Shown piece by piece: positions 38,899 through 48,371 of a stretch of 64,000 nt of DNA. Under the pieces are notes generated by a model, which had not been told where the DNA came from, did not search any database, and saw only the letters and a program-made list of their open reading frames with translations. Each line of letters begins with the position of its first letter. Positions within the stretch are counted from its first letter, which is position 1. The translations under genes and the position numbers were made by a program. Where the stretch lies: positions 3,859,489-3,923,488 of the forward strand of contig NZ_CP107558.1 of the NCBI RefSeq assembly GCF_026427715.1, in the 5' to 3' direction. This DNA is from Methylocystis sp. MJC1 (GTDB lineage Bacteria; Pseudomonadota; Alphaproteobacteria; Rhizobiales; Beijerinckiaceae).

Positions 38899-39703
38899 CG
38901 GCCAGCGCGTGCTCGTCCTTGCCAATCAAAAGGGCGGCGTCGGCAAGACCACCACAGCCATCAATCTCGGCACGGCACTCGCCGCCGTCGGAGAAGAAGT
39001 GCTGGTCATCGATCTCGACCCGCAGGGAAACGCCTCGACGGGCCTCGGCGTCGATCGCAAAAGCCGCAAGATTTCGACCTATGACGTCTTGCTCGGCGAA
39101 TCGAGCCTGGCCGACGCCATTGTCCAGACCGTGGTGCCGCGCCTCTCCATCGCGCCCTCGACACTCGACCTCCTCGGCGTTGAATTGGAAATCGCCGGCG
39201 ATAAGGACCGGGCGTTTCGTCTGAAGCGGGCGCTTGCCGAGCTTGCTGCGGCGGAGCATCATCTCGATGGTAAACGCTACGACTATATACTGGTCGATTG
39301 CCCGCCTTCGCTTAACCTTCTCACCATCAATGCGCTGGCGAGCGCCGATGCGGTCGTCGTGCCGCTGCAATGCGAATTCTTCGCGCTCGAAGGCCTGTCT
39401 CAGCTTCTCTCGACCGTCGAGCAGGTGACTCGGACCCTGAACCCGAAGCTTTCAATCCATGGCGTCGTGCTGACCATGTACGACCCGCGCAATAATCTCG
39501 CGACCCAGGTCGCGGCGGACGTGCGGCGGTTCATGGGCGACAAAGTTTATGAAACGATGATTCCGCGCAATGTGCGCGTTTCAGAAGCGCCTTCGCATGG
39601 CAAGCCTGTGCTGCTCTATGACCTCAAATGCTCGGGTAGTCAGGCCTATCTCAAGCTCGCTTCCGAAGTGATCCAACGCGAGAAGCGTCTCAGGGCGGCG
39701 TAG
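38882..39703 (+). CDS. parA: Chromosome partitioning ATPase ParA
   Basis: 273 residues from a TTG start overlapping the rsmG end by 17 bases. Deviant Walker A NQKGGVGKTTTAINLG at residues 15-30, Walker A' DLDPQGNAS near 45, Walker B LVDCPPSLNLL near 138. Moves ParB-parS complexes of the new origin toward the opposite cell pole. Operon with rsmG and parB; no alternative ATG before the P-loop. Confidence 0.96.
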   Translation: MSGENNGQRVLVLANQKGGVGKTTTAINLGTALAAVGEEVLVIDLDPQGNASTGLGVDRKSRKISTYDVLLGESSLADAIVQTVVPRLSIAPSTLDLLGVELEIAGDKDRAFRLKRALAELAAAEHHLDGKRYDYILVDCPPSLNLLTINALASADAVVVPLQCEFFALEGLSQLLSTVEQVTRTLNPKLSIHGVVLTMYDPRNNLATQVAADVRRFMGDKVYETMIPRNVRVSEAPSHGKPVLLYDLKCSGSQAYLKLASEVIQREKRLRAA

Positions 39704-39745
39704 TTTCGGCAACCCCGATTTCGACCATTAGGGAGCGTTTTCGAT

Positions 39746-40627
39746 ATGGCAGAAGAACCGCGCCGGCGGCTGGGCCGTGGCCTAGCGGCGCTTTTGGGCG
39801 ACGCCGGAGAAGAGGCGCCCGCTGAGCGCCCGCGTGGACAGCGCAAGGTTCCGATCGAATTTCTGCGTCCGAATCCTCGCAACCCCCGCACGACGTTTCG
39901 GGAGGACGACCTCGCCGACCTTTCGAATTCCATCCGCGAGAAAGGCATTATTCAGCCGATTGTCGTGCGCGCGATACCAGGCGTCGCTGACGCCTATGAG
40001 ATCATCGCGGGCGAGCGACGCTGGCGCGCGGCCCAGGTCGCCGGTCTTGCGGATGTTCCGGTCGTCATCCACGAGGCCGATGACAAGGAAGCGCTCGAGC
40101 TTGCCATCATCGAAAACGTCCAGCGCGCCGATCTCAACGCCATAGAAGAGGCCAAGGGGTATGAGCGCTTGGGCGCCGAGTTCAGGTACTCCCAGAGCGA
40201 CATTGCCAAGATTATCGGGAAGAGCCGTTCGCATGTGGCGAACACAATGCGGCTGCTGAATCTCCCCGAGGGCGCCAAGGCGCTGGTGCAGGACGGCAAG
40301 ATTTCAGCTGGCCATGCCCGTGCGCTGCTCGCGGTGGAGAACCCGGAGGCAGTGGCGCGGCAGATCGTTGAACAGGGACTAACGGTGCGTGACGTCGAGG
40401 CCATGAGTCAGGCTCAGGCGAACGCCCAACATCCAGCCAACGACTCCGATGCTGGTAAAAAGCCGCGCCCGGAAAAGGACGCCAATACCCGCGCTTTGGA
40501 AAAATCGCTTGGCGATTCGCTCGGCATGGCGGTCGACATCAAAAATCAGGGCGAGAAGGGCGAGATTCGTATCCGCTATCAATCCCTGGATCAGCTCGAC
40601 GCCATCTGCCGCTTATTGAACGGTTGA
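39746..40627 (+). CDS. parB: Chromosome partitioning protein ParB
   Basis: 293 residues. Binds parS, hydrolyses CTP and spreads on DNA. N-terminal RRLGRGLAALLGD (ParA-interacting), ParB/Srx domain with NPRNPRTTFREDDL and the CTP-site GERRWRAAQVAGL near residue 90, HTH region SQSDIAKIIGKSRSHVANTMRLL near 150, C-terminal dimerisation domain. Its sites at 36355 and 38577 are just upstream. Followed by a family B repeat after 87 bases. Confidence 0.96.
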   Translation: MAEEPRRRLGRGLAALLGDAGEEAPAERPRGQRKVPIEFLRPNPRNPRTTFREDDLADLSNSIREKGIIQPIVVRAIPGVADAYEIIAGERRWRAAQVAGLADVPVVIHEADDKEALELAIIENVQRADLNAIEEAKGYERLGAEFRYSQSDIAKIIGKSRSHVANTMRLLNLPEGAKALVQDGKISAGHARALLAVENPEAVARQIVEQGLTVRDVEAMSQAQANAQHPANDSDAGKKPRPEKDANTRALEKSLGDSLGMAVDIKNQGEKGEIRIRYQSLDQLDAICRLLNG

Positions 40628-40714
40628 TTACTGGAGCGCGGCGAAGGTCGTTGGATTTCTTGTACAGCTCGCGACGGCCTTCGTTATAGTGAATGAATTC
40701 CAATCGACCATCCA

Positions 40715-40797
40715 CCGTCATTGCGAGGAGCAAAGCGACGAAGCAATCCAGAGCCACATCGCCGCCCTGGATTGCTTCGCTTCGCTCGCAATGACGG
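40715..40797. repeat. Palindromic repeat family B, copy 2
   Basis: 83 bp, CCGTCATTGCGAG to CTCGCAATGACGG, nearly the same as the copy at 18778. Downstream of parB and before the OmpW terminator. Confidence 0.88.
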
Positions 40798-40860
40798 CGG
40801 TAAGATCTGGTAATCAGACCGCGCCAAACTCCGGTTAGCAACTTGGGACTACTCGCCAAT

Positions 40861-40893
40861 AAAAAAACCGGCCCGCGAGGGCCGGTTTTCTTT
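40861..40893 (-). terminator. Intrinsic terminator of ompW (possibly bidirectional)
   Basis: Stem AACCGGCCC/GGGCCGGTT (40866-40874, 40879-40887) with 4-base loop. On the minus strand it is followed by TTTTTTTATT, 19 bases after the ompW stop; on the plus strand by TTCTTTT, so it may also end parB transcripts. Confidence 0.85.
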
Positions 40894-40911
40894 TAACCCG
40901 TGACGTTCGGA

Positions 40912-41835
40912 TTAGAACGGCAGGAGCTTCGGAACGCCCCAATCGCCGCCGAAGCGGTAGGTCAGGCCGGCGGAGACGACCAGCGGGTTGATCTTCACAG
41001 CAGCGTTGACCGGGACGAAGACCGGGTTGAGCGCCGCGCCGACCGGGCCCGGGATGAAGGCCACGATATTGGCGTGCGCGTTGGGCTCCACCATGATGTA
41101 TTTCACATCGACGTTGACGCCCCAATGCTCGTTGAACATGTAGTCCGCGCCAGCCTGGCCGACGACGCCCCAGGACGGGGTGATGCTGGCCGAGTAGAAG
41201 CTGGCGGTGGCGCCGAAAGCGCCAAGCGTGGTGGCGGTCGAGCCCGGGGCGAAATTGAGCGCCCAATTGTTGTTGCCGGCGCGGGTGCCCCAGAAGGTCG
41301 TGAAGTTCACGCCGACGCCGAGGTAAGGCTGGAAGGCGCCGAAGTTTGTGAAGTGATACTGCAGCATCACAGACGGCGGGAACGCCCAGGTGTGCGCCAG
41401 GCTGGAGCCAGCCAGAACGCCCGTGCCCTGGATGTGATGCGGCGAGACGCAGCAGATGGCCTCGATCGCCCAGTTCTTCGTCAGGTAATAGGCGACGTCG
41501 AGCATCGGAATGACGGAGGTGGAGATGCTCGTGCTGGCGCCGGGCACCAGGCTGCCATAGCCGGCGCTCAGGCCGGTGGCGAGGCCGACGCTGCCGCCCG
41601 GAACACCGAGCGCGGCGAGGGTGGGATGCACCGCGCCCGCGTCATAGATCTTGGCGGTGCCGTCGAGCGGGATCAAGCTGCCGACCTTCAGGCGGATCTG
41701 GAAGGGCTGATAGGTGTCGACGAAAACCGGCGGCGGCGGCGGAGCCTTGATGCTCGGCAGATCGGCCGCGTGAGCGGAGACGGCGGCCGTCCCCATCGCA
41801 ATTGCGGCAACCGCGCCGCGAACAATATTCCTCAT
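40912..41835 (-). CDS. ompW: OmpW family outer-membrane protein
   Basis: 307 residues, longer than E. coli OmpW (about 212). Signal peptide about 1-24 ending SAHA/AD, then a proline stretch (KAPPPPPVFVD) and an eight-stranded barrel; OmpW features include MLDVAYYLTKNWAIEA near 110 and QPYLGVGVNFTTFWGT near 168, and the C-terminal LTYRFGGDWGVPKLLPF ends in the aromatic residue needed for barrel assembly. Likely forms a narrow hydrophobic channel. Monocistronic, divergent from purL across a 293-bp interval with no other gene. Confidence 0.88.
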   Translation of the reverse strand: MRNIVRGAVAAIAMGTAAVSAHAADLPSIKAPPPPPVFVDTYQPFQIRLKVGSLIPLDGTAKIYDAGAVHPTLAALGVPGGSVGLATGLSAGYGSLVPGASTSISTSVIPMLDVAYYLTKNWAIEAICCVSPHHIQGTGVLAGSSLAHTWAFPPSVMLQYHFTNFGAFQPYLGVGVNFTTFWGTRAGNNNWALNFAPGSTATTLGAFGATASFYSASITPSWGVVGQAGADYMFNEHWGVNVDVKYIMVEPNAHANIVAFIPGPVGAALNPVFVPVNAAVKINPLVVSAGLTYRFGGDWGVPKLLPF

Positions 41836-42128
41836 CGGAACCCCCTCGAAATCGCTTCGGTGGACGGTCGACGCCGTCGCGCCGAGTCGGCGAGGAAGTT
41901 GCTACGTTTTCGGATGCCGCCACTTGACGAAGATCAAGAAAAACGCTGTGGACTGTTCATTCTTTGTCATTGTGTCCGTAGCGCAACATTTTTGTGCTGT
42001 TGCCTTGCAGCACGCCCGGCGCTAATCGAGTTTAAATGAAAAACGCTTGAGACTCTCAAGCGATTCCGGCGCTTTCAGCGCCCCTGCGGCGCCCAAAAAA
42101 GCGCCGCCTTCGCGCAGGGCCTGCTCAT

Positions 42129-44363
42129 TTGACCGCCAACGCCTCCCCCGCTGAACCCAAGGTCGACGCCGAACTCGCCGCCGCGCATGGGCTCAAACCC
42201 GACGAATATCAGCGCATCCTGCAGCTGATCGGCCGTACGCCGAGCTTCACCGAGCTTGGCATTTTCTCGGCCATGTGGAACGAGCACTGCTCGTATAAAT
42301 CCTCACGCATCCATCTGCGCAAGCTGCCCACAAAGGCGCCCTGGGTCATTCGGGGTCCCGGCGAGAACGCCGGCGTCATCGATATCGGCGACGGCGACGC
42401 CTGCGTCTTCAAGATGGAGAGCCATAACCATCCCTCTTTCATCGAACCCTATCAGGGCGCGGCGACGGGCGTCGGCGGCATTTTGCGCGACGTCTTCACC
42501 ATGGGCGCGCGGCCGATCGCCTGTCTGAACCTCCTTCGCTTCGGCCGGCCGGAGCATCCCAAGACGCGGCATCTTGTCTCGGGCGTCGTTGCGGGCGTTG
42601 GCGGCTACGGCAATAGCTTCGGCGTGCCGACGGTTGGCGGCTCGACCGAATTCGACGCCAGCTACGACGGCAACATTCTTGTCAACGCCATGGCGGTGGG
42701 CCTCGCTCGCGGGGATTCGATCTTCTATTCGGCGGCGGCGGGCGTCGGAAACCCGATCGTCTATCTCGGCTCCAAGACCGGCCGCGATGGCATCCATGGC
42801 GCGACCATGGCCTCGGCCTCCTTCGAGGCGGACGCCGAGGAGAAACGGCCCACGGTGCAGGTGGGCGACCCTTTCTCCGAGAAGCTGCTGCTCGAGGCTT
42901 GCCTCGAGCTTATGGCCTCGGGCGCCGTCATCGCTATTCAAGACATGGGCGCGGCCGGGCTCTCTTCCTCAGCAGTGGAGATGGGAGCCAAGGGCAATCT
43001 CGGCATCGAGCTCGATCTCGACGCCGTGCCCTGCCGCGAGGAAGGCATGACGGCCTATGAGATGATGCTCTCGGAGAGCCAGGAGCGCATGCTCATGGTG
43101 CTGAAGCCGGAGCTCGAGGAGCAGGCCGAGGGCATTTTTCGCAAATGGGGGCTCGATTTCGCCATCGTCGGCAAGACCACCGACGACTTGCGTTTCGTCG
43201 TGAAACACAAGGGCGAAGTAAAGGCCGATCTGCCGATCAAGGAGCTCGGCGACGAGGCGCCGATCTATGACCGGCCCTGGGTTCCCTCGCCCAAACAGCC
43301 CGTGATCGACCCTGCCGCCGTGACGCCGCCGCGCTCGAATCGCGACGCGCTCTTGAGGCTTCTGTCGACGCCTAATCTTTGCTCCAAGCGCTGGGTCTGG
43401 GAGCAATATGACCATCTGATTCTCGGCAACAGCGTGCGTCGCCCCGGCGGCGACGCGGCGGTGATTCGCGTCAAGGAAGGGCCGAAGGGTCTGGCTGTGA
43501 CGACGGACGTGACCGCCCGCTATTGCGCCGCCGACCCGGTCGAGGGCGGCAAGCAGGCGGTGGCGGAAGCCTGGCGCAATATCAGCGTCACCGGCGCGAA
43601 GCCTTTGGCGCTGACCGATAATCTCAACTTCGGCAATCCGGAGCGGCCCGAATATATGGGCCAGTTCGTCGGCTGCCTGCAGGGCATCGGCGAAGCCGCG
43701 GCGGCGCTCGATTTCCCGATCGTGTCGGGCAATGTTTCGCTCTACAACGAGACGCAGGGTGCCGGCATTTTGCCGACTCCGGCGATCGGCGGCGTGGGCG
43801 TCATCGCGGATGTCGCGACATCCGCGGCGTCTGGCTTTGCGCGCGAGGGCGAAGCGATTTTACTCATCGGCGAAACCAAGGGCTGGCTCGGCCAGTCCGC
43901 CTATCTCTCGGAAGTTTGCGGCCGCAAGGAAGGGGCGCCTCCGCCGGTCGATCTGACGGCGGAGCGCAGGAACGGCGATCTCGTGCGCGAGCTCATACTC
44001 TCTGGCAAGGTCTCCTCCGCGCATGACCTCTCCGACGGCGGCCTCGCCGTCGCGCTTTCAGAAATGGCGCTTGCGGGCGGGATCGGCGCCGCGGTTTCGA
44101 CGCTTCCTGACGGACCGGAACACGCCGTTCTCTTCGGCGAAGATCAGGCGCGTTACCTCGTTACGGCGGGCGACGCCAGGGTCGTTTTGGATGAAGCCGC
44201 AGCGCATGGCGTCAGCGTCTTCGCGCTCGGCGTCACGGGCGGCGATTCCTTGAAGCTGCCGGGCGAGGCGCCGATATTGCTCTCCGAACTGCGTAAAGCG
44301 CATGAAACGCCGCTTCCGGCCTTCATGGCCGGGGACGATAGTGTCTTTCCCGACAATTCATGA
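42129..44363 (+). CDS. purL: Phosphoribosylformylglycinamidine synthase subunit PurL
   Basis: ATP-dependent FGAM synthesis in purine biosynthesis; the small type (744 residues) that works with PurQ and PurS, which are not in this window. Starts with TTG. Motifs: [17 protein letters not shown] near 40 (catalytic His), [20 protein letters not shown] near 98, [12 protein letters not shown] near 240, [12 protein letters not shown] near 270 and [19 protein letters not shown] near 625. Followed 20 bases later by bolA. Confidence 0.96.
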   Translation: MTANASPAEPKVDAELAAAHGLKPDEYQRILQLIGRTPSFTELGIFSAMWNEHCSYKSSRIHLRKLPTKAPWVIRGPGENAGVIDIGDGDACVFKMESHNHPSFIEPYQGAATGVGGILRDVFTMGARPIACLNLLRFGRPEHPKTRHLVSGVVAGVGGYGNSFGVPTVGGSTEFDASYDGNILVNAMAVGLARGDSIFYSAAAGVGNPIVYLGSKTGRDGIHGATMASASFEADAEEKRPTVQVGDPFSEKLLLEACLELMASGAVIAIQDMGAAGLSSSAVEMGAKGNLGIELDLDAVPCREEGMTAYEMMLSESQERMLMVLKPELEEQAEGIFRKWGLDFAIVGKTTDDLRFVVKHKGEVKADLPIKELGDEAPIYDRPWVPSPKQPVIDPAAVTPPRSNRDALLRLLSTPNLCSKRWVWEQYDHLILGNSVRRPGGDAAVIRVKEGPKGLAVTTDVTARYCAADPVEGGKQAVAEAWRNISVTGAKPLALTDNLNFGNPERPEYMGQFVGCLQGIGEAAAALDFPIVSGNVSLYNETQGAGILPTPAIGGVGVIADVATSAASGFAREGEAILLIGETKGWLGQSAYLSEVCGRKEGAPPPVDLTAERRNGDLVRELILSGKVSSAHDLSDGGLAVALSEMALAGGIGAAVSTLPDGPEHAVLFGEDQARYLVTAGDARVVLDEAAAHGVSVFALGVTGGDSLKLPGEAPILLSELRKAHETPLPAFMAGDDSVFPDNS

Positions 44364-44382
44364 CGCAAAGAGGACGAACCCA

Positions 44383-44613
44383 ATGCCTATGCCCGCCGCC
44401 GAGATTGAAAGCATCATCAAGGCCGCCCTCCCCGACGCGACCATCGAACTGACAGCGCTCGCCGACGACAACGACCACTGGGCTGCGACGGTTGTTTCCG
44501 AGCAGTTTCGTGGGCTATCGCGGGTGAAGCAGCATCAGCTGGTGAATGCGGCCTTCGGCTCGCGGCTGGGCGGCGAGCTTCACGCGCTGGCGTTGACGAC
44601 CCGCGCGCCGTAA
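44383..44613 (+). CDS. BolA family protein
   Basis: 76 residues. BolA proteins pair with CGFS monothiol glutaredoxins in iron-sulfur cluster sensing or delivery. The core ATVVSEQFRGLSRVKQHQLV with the conserved His and the C-terminal GGELHALALTTRAP fit. Start at 44383 (MPMPAAEIE) after AAAGAGG. Next gene is exactly such a glutaredoxin, 51 bases downstream. Confidence 0.93.
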   Translation: MPMPAAEIESIIKAALPDATIELTALADDNDHWAATVVSEQFRGLSRVKQHQLVNAAFGSRLGGELHALALTTRAP

Positions 44614-44664
44614 AATGACGAGGCCAGAAGCGGCGCCTTGAACGCCGCAGGAAAGGAAAAGCAG

Positions 44665-45006
44665 ATGTCCGACGCCAACAGCCGCATCAAAAGCGAGATC
44701 GAATCCTCCGACGTCGTCCTCTTCATGAAAGGTACGCCGCAGGCCCCGCAGTGCGGTTTCTCGATGCAGGTCGTGCAGATCCTCAACCATATCGGCGTGC
44801 CCTACAAGGCGATCAACGTCCTCGCCGACGGCGAAATTCGTGAGGGCATCAAGGCCTATTCCAACTGGCCGACGATCCCGCAGCTCTACATCAAGAATGA
44901 GTTCATCGGCGGCTGCGACATCACGCGCGAAATGTTCCAATCGGGCGAGCTCGTGGCGCTCTTCGACAAGGAGGGCGTGCCGCACGCCCAGGCCGGCAAG
45001 GCGTAA
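44665..45006 (+). CDS. grxD: Monothiol glutaredoxin, Grx4 family
   Basis: 113 residues. CGFS active site in [20 protein letters not shown] near residue 30, then the glutathione-binding WPTIPQLYI and GGCDITREM segments. Transfers or stores [2Fe-2S] clusters together with BolA. AGGAAAGGAAAAG precedes the ATG. A family A repeat follows 36 bases after the stop. Confidence 0.95.
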   Translation: MSDANSRIKSEIESSDVVLFMKGTPQAPQCGFSMQVVQILNHIGVPYKAINVLADGEIREGIKAYSNWPTIPQLYIKNEFIGGCDITREMFQSGELVALFDKEGVPHAQAGKA

Positions 45007-45042
45007 GACCGCTTCCGCTAGAGTCGCGCGCTGTCGGCGTTT

Positions 45043-45148
45043 GTCATTCCCGGCGGGCTGAAAGCCCGACCGGGAATCGAGAAGCCACAAGAACGGTGAT
45101 TCGGCGCTGGATTCCCGATCGCTCGCTCAAGCGAGCGTCCGGGATGAC
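45043..45148. repeat. Palindromic repeat family A, copy 3
   Basis: About 106 bp, GTCATTCCCGGCGGGCTGAA to CCGGGATGAC, with CGCTCGCTCAAGCGAGCG in the right half. Sits between grxD and pdxA; the pdxA frame is open through it but the pdxA start lies well after. Confidence 0.85.
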
Positions 45149-45275
45149 GGTGGATCTCTTTCTGCGCGTCTTTCATTTTGATCCGTTTGATTTCCCCGTC
45201 GTCCTGCGCCAGTCTCCCGCGCATGATCACGATTTCGATGCGAATGACGCGCGTCTTTGCAGCAGGCGCGCAGCG

Positions 45276-46271
45276 ATGACTCTCCCCCTGGCGCTGACGC
45301 AGGGCGATCCTTCCGGAATTGGCCCGGAACTCACGCTCAAAGCCTATGCCGCGCGTCGCGACGCCGGCCTGCCACCCTTCTTCGTCCTCGCCGATCCAAT
45401 GCAGCTCGCGCGCGTCGCTCAAGCCTTGGCGATCGACGTTGAGATCGAAGAAACGACGCCGGCTGGCGCGGCCGAAGTTTTCCCGCGCGCGCTGCCGGTC
45501 GTTGCGCTGGGGCGCGCCGTCGAGGGGGCGTTCGGTCGGCCGAACCCGCAGGACGCCGCCGCAACCATTTTCTCTATCGAACGCGCGGTCGCCTGTGTCG
45601 TGGCAGGCGAAGCGCGCGGCGTCGTGACGAACCCCATCGCAAAATCGGTCCTTTACGCCGCCGGTTTCCGCCACCCGGGACATACGGAATTTCTCGGCGA
45701 ACTGGCGACCCGCCATTTCGGGGGCGCTTATCGTCCCGTCATGATGCTTTGGGCGCAAGAGCTGGCGGTGGTTCCGATCACGATCCACATTCCGCTCGCC
45801 GAGGCGCCGAAGCGGTTGACGAAGGAGCTCATCATCGAGACGGGCGAGATCGTCGCGCGCGACCTCAAAGCCCGCTTCGGCCTCACTGATCCCAGGCTCG
45901 TCTTCGCAGGGCTCAATCCGCACGCTGGGGAAGACGGCGCCCTTGGGCGCGAGGAGATCGAGACGATCGCGCCCGCGCTCGACGTCCTGCGCGCCAAAGG
46001 AATTTATGTCAGCGGCCCGCACCCAGCCGACACGATGTTCCACGCCGCCGCCCGCGCAAAATATGACGTCGCGCTCTGCCCGACCCACGATCAGGCGCTG
46101 ATCCCCATCAAGACGCTGGCCTTTGATCGCGGCGTGAATGTCACGCTCGGCCTGCCCTTCGTCCGCACGTCGCCGGACCATGGGACGGCTTTCGACATCG
46201 CCGGGAAAGGCGTCGCCAACCCCACGAGCCTGATCGAGGCCATCAAGCTTGCGGGACGGATGACCGCGTGA
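45276..46271 (+). CDS. pdxA: 4-hydroxythreonine-4-phosphate dehydrogenase
   Basis: NAD-dependent step of pyridoxal 5'-phosphate synthesis by the DXP-dependent route. 331 residues from ATG 45276 ([19 protein letters not shown], the expected N-terminus). Metal-ligand histidines lie in [13 protein letters not shown] near 130 (substrate), [11 protein letters not shown] near 170, [16 protein letters not shown] near 213, and [12 protein letters not shown] near 270. TGA overlaps the rsmA GTG. In many relatives surA and lptD precede pdxA; here they do not. Confidence 0.95.
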   Translation: MTLPLALTQGDPSGIGPELTLKAYAARRDAGLPPFFVLADPMQLARVAQALAIDVEIEETTPAGAAEVFPRALPVVALGRAVEGAFGRPNPQDAAATIFSIERAVACVVAGEARGVVTNPIAKSVLYAAGFRHPGHTEFLGELATRHFGGAYRPVMMLWAQELAVVPITIHIPLAEAPKRLTKELIIETGEIVARDLKARFGLTDPRLVFAGLNPHAGEDGALGREEIETIAPALDVLRAKGIYVSGPHPADTMFHAAARAKYDVALCPTHDQALIPIKTLAFDRGVNVTLGLPFVRTSPDHGTAFDIAGKGVANPTSLIEAIKLAGRMTA

Positions 46272-47200
46272 TCGACGATCTGCCCCCGCTGCGCGAGGTC
46301 GTCGCGCGCCACGGCCTCGACGCCAAAAAGACACTCGGCCAGAATTTCCTCTTCGATCTCAATCTCACGAGCCGCATCGCCCGCGCCGCCGGGCCATTCG
46401 AAGATACGGTCGTCATCGAGATCGGCCCCGGCCCCGGCGGGTTGACGCGTGCGCTTCTGGCGCAGGGCGCGCATGTGGTCGCAATCGAGCGAGACCAGCG
46501 CTGCCTCCCCGCCTTAAGCGAGATCGCCGCGCACTACCCCGGCCGTCTGACGGTCGTCGAAGGCGATGCGCTGGAGATCGACGTGGCGGAGCTCGCGCGC
46601 CAGCATCGGCCGTCATTGCGAGCCGAAGGCGAAGCAATCCAGGAGCAAGAGCCCGGCTCTGGATTGCTTCGCTCCGCTAGCGATGACGGATCGCGGCCAC
46701 GAGCCCGCATCTGCGCCAATCTTCCCTATAATGTCGCGACAGCCTTACTCACCCGCTGGATCGAGGCCGAGCCCTGGCCGACGATCTTCGACCGCTACGT
46801 GCTCATGTTCCAGAAGGAAGTGGCGCTGCGCATCGTGGCGACGCCGGCGAACCGCGCTGATTACGGCCGCCTCGCCGTGCTCTGCGGCTGGCGCACCCGC
46901 GCCCGCATCCTTTTCGACGTCTCTCCCGCCGCCTTCACCCCGCCGCCCAAAGTGACGTCTTCCGTGGTGGAGCTGGTCCCGAATCCGGCGCCGCTGCCCT
47001 GCGATCCGCGCGTGCTCTCGCGCGTGACGCAGGCCGCCTTCGGCCAGCGGCGCAAGATGTTGCGCCAGAGCCTCAAGAGCCTCGGCGTCGACGCCGGAGC
47101 GTTGCTCGCACAGGCCGGCATCGAGGAGACAAAGCGCGCCGAAGAGGTGGAGGTCGCGGGTTTTGTGGCGCTGGCGCGCGCCTTCGCCATGCTGCGCTAA
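46268..47200 (+). CDS. rsmA: 16S rRNA dimethyladenosine transferase RsmA (KsgA) with in-frame repeat insertion
   Basis: Dimethylates A1518 and A1519 of 16S rRNA. 310 residues from a GTG overlapping pdx[12 protein letters not shown] near 20, SAM motif [12 protein letters not shown] at 49-60, catalytic NLPYN at 151-155. Between residues about 113 and 144 the protein contains [20 protein letters not shown] and further residues that are encoded by a family B palindrome (46611-46689) and have no counterpart in usual RsmA. The insert lies before the NLPYN strand and keeps the frame open. The rest is intact, so the enzyme may still work with an extra loop. Confidence 0.95.
   Translation: MIDDLPPLREVVARHGLDAKKTLGQNFLFDLNLTSRIARAAGPFEDTVVIEIGPGPGGLTRALLAQGAHVVAIERDQRCLPALSEIAAHYPGRLTVVEGDALEIDVAELARQHRPSLRAEGEAIQEQEPGSGLLRSASDDGSRPRARICANLPYNVATALLTRWIEAEPWPTIFDRYVLMFQKEVALRIVATPANRADYGRLAVLCGWRTRARILFDVSPAAFTPPPKVTSSVVELVPNPAPLPCDPRVLSRVTQAAFGQRRKMLRQSLKSLGVDAGALLAQAGIEETKRAEEVEVAGFVALARAFAMLR
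46611..46689. repeat. Palindromic repeat family B, copy 3, inside rsmA
   Basis: 79 bp from CGTCATTGCGAG to GCGATGACGG, including GAAGCAATCCAG and CTGGATTGCTTCGC arms as in the intergenic copies. It has no stop in the rsmA frame. Confidence 0.9.
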
Positions 47201-47263
47201 TAGCGGACCGCAAGCCTTTAGGCTCGCTTCAGAAATGCGGGCCTGAGGGCCCGCGGTCCGCTA
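47201..47263. repeat. Repeat family C, copy 1, between convergent genes
   Basis: 63-bp palindrome with outer arms TAGCGGACCGC and GCGGTCCGCTA, and inner hairpins AGCCTTTAGGCT and GCGGGCCTGAGGGCCCGC. It starts right after the rsmA stop and its last three bases are the stop codon of the DUF488 gene, so it fills the intergenic space exactly. Confidence 0.8.
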
Positions 47264-47626
47264 GCTTCTTACCTTGTGGCGCAGGACCTCCCGCAGCACG
47301 ACGGCGTTGTTCAGCGCCTCATCGTGCGCGGCGTAAAGCAGCGTCACGCGCTCCTTGCGCGCCATGTGGCGCAGCGTCGCGATCTGCTCTTGCGCCTCCG
47401 GGCTTTCGAGCTCCTCGCGGTAGCGCGCCTCAAACTCCTCCCAGCGCTCTGGCCGGTGGCCGAACCAGCGCCGCAATTCATGGCTCGGCGCCACTTCCTT
47501 CGCCCACAAATCGACCGCAGCCTTTTCCTTGGTGAGGCCGCGCGGCCAGAGCCGGTCGACGAGGACGCGCGCGCCGTCTTCCGTTTCGGGCGGCTCATAG
47601 ACACGTTTGAGGGCAAAAGCGGGCAT
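47261..47626 (-). CDS. DUF488 family protein
   Basis: 121 residues, small cytoplasmic DUF488 protein of unknown function (YeaO-like). Family residues are evident: RVLVDRLWPRGLTKEKA near residue 20, LWAKEVAPSHELRRWFGH near 40, ERWEEFEARYREEL near 60 and VTLLYAAHDEALNNAVVL near 93. Its TAG is provided by the adjacent repeat. It lies between rsmA and gmk, genes close to each other in relatives. Confidence 0.88.
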   Translation of the reverse strand: MPAFALKRVYEPPETEDGARVLVDRLWPRGLTKEKAAVDLWAKEVAPSHELRRWFGHRPERWEEFEARYREELESPEAQEQIATLRHMARKERVTLLYAAHDEALNNAVVLREVLRHKVRS

Positions 47627-47657
47627 GGGGGCGAAATAGCGCGCCCCGATCGGAAGG

Positions 47658-48299
47658 CTATTCGTCGAGCAGCTTGGCCACGAAGCTTTCTATTTCACGC
47701 TCGCGCCGCAGGCGGCGCTGGCGCTCCGCGCGCAATATGGCGATCAGATCATCGAAGGAGCGCTGAAGATCGTCATTGACGATGACATAGTCATAGTCCT
47801 TCCAGCGCGCGATCTCCTTGCGGGCGTTCTCCAGCCGCCGTTCGATCACCTCCGGCGCGTCCTCGGCGCGGCGTTCGAGCCGGGCGCGCAGCTCCTTCAT
47901 CGACGGCGGCAGGATGAAGACGGTCACCGCATCGGCGCCCATCTTCTCGCGCACCTGGCGCGTCCCTTGGTAGTCGATGTCGAAGAGCGCGTCGCGTCCC
48001 TGCGCCAGAATGGCCTCGACCGGCGCGCGCGGCGTGCCGTAGAAATTGCCGTGCACCTCCGCCCATTCCAGTAAGTCGCTGGCGTCCCGCATGGCGGCGA
48101 ACTGGCGCTCGGTGATGAAGCGGTAGTGAATGCCGTCGACCTCGCTCGACCGACGGGCGCGGGTCGTCACCGATATGGAAAGCGTAAGGTCGAGATCGCG
48201 GTCCTGCAGCAGCATCCGCGTCAGCGTGGTCTTGCCGGCGCCGGAGGGAGAGGAAAGGATGAGCACGACGCCGCGGCGCAGCGGAAGGGAATGGTCCAT
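47658..48299 (-). CDS. gmk: Guanylate kinase
   Basis: ATP + GMP to ADP + GDP. 213 residues. P-loop LSSPSGAGKTTL near 15, GMP-binding SVTTRARRSSEVDGIHYRF near 43 and DIDYQGTRQVRE near 105. ATG 48299 chosen; a GTG five codons upstream is possible and neither has a strong ribosome site. Conserved gmk-yicC-mltG-fabF-acpP order for this class; 72 bases separate it from yicC. Confidence 0.95.
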   Translation of the reverse strand: MDHSLPLRRGVVLILSSPSGAGKTTLTRMLLQDRDLDLTLSISVTTRARRSSEVDGIHYRFITERQFAAMRDASDLLEWAEVHGNFYGTPRAPVEAILAQGRDALFDIDYQGTRQVREKMGADAVTVFILPPSMKELRARLERRAEDAPEVIERRLENARKEIARWKDYDYVIVNDDLQRSFDDLIAILRAERQRRLRREREIESFVAKLLDE

Positions 48300-48371
48300 G
48301 GCGACGATTGTCACGAGTGTTGGCGATCGGCAATAGGCAATTGGGGCCGTTCTTTCAACCGGTGGGATGGC

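Noticed and set aside
40628..40714. Possible degraded small gene after parB (minus-strand peptide with NEGRRELYKKSNDLRR)
   Set aside because: Too short, no start, and merges into the family B repeat; holA or other expected neighbours were not recognised.
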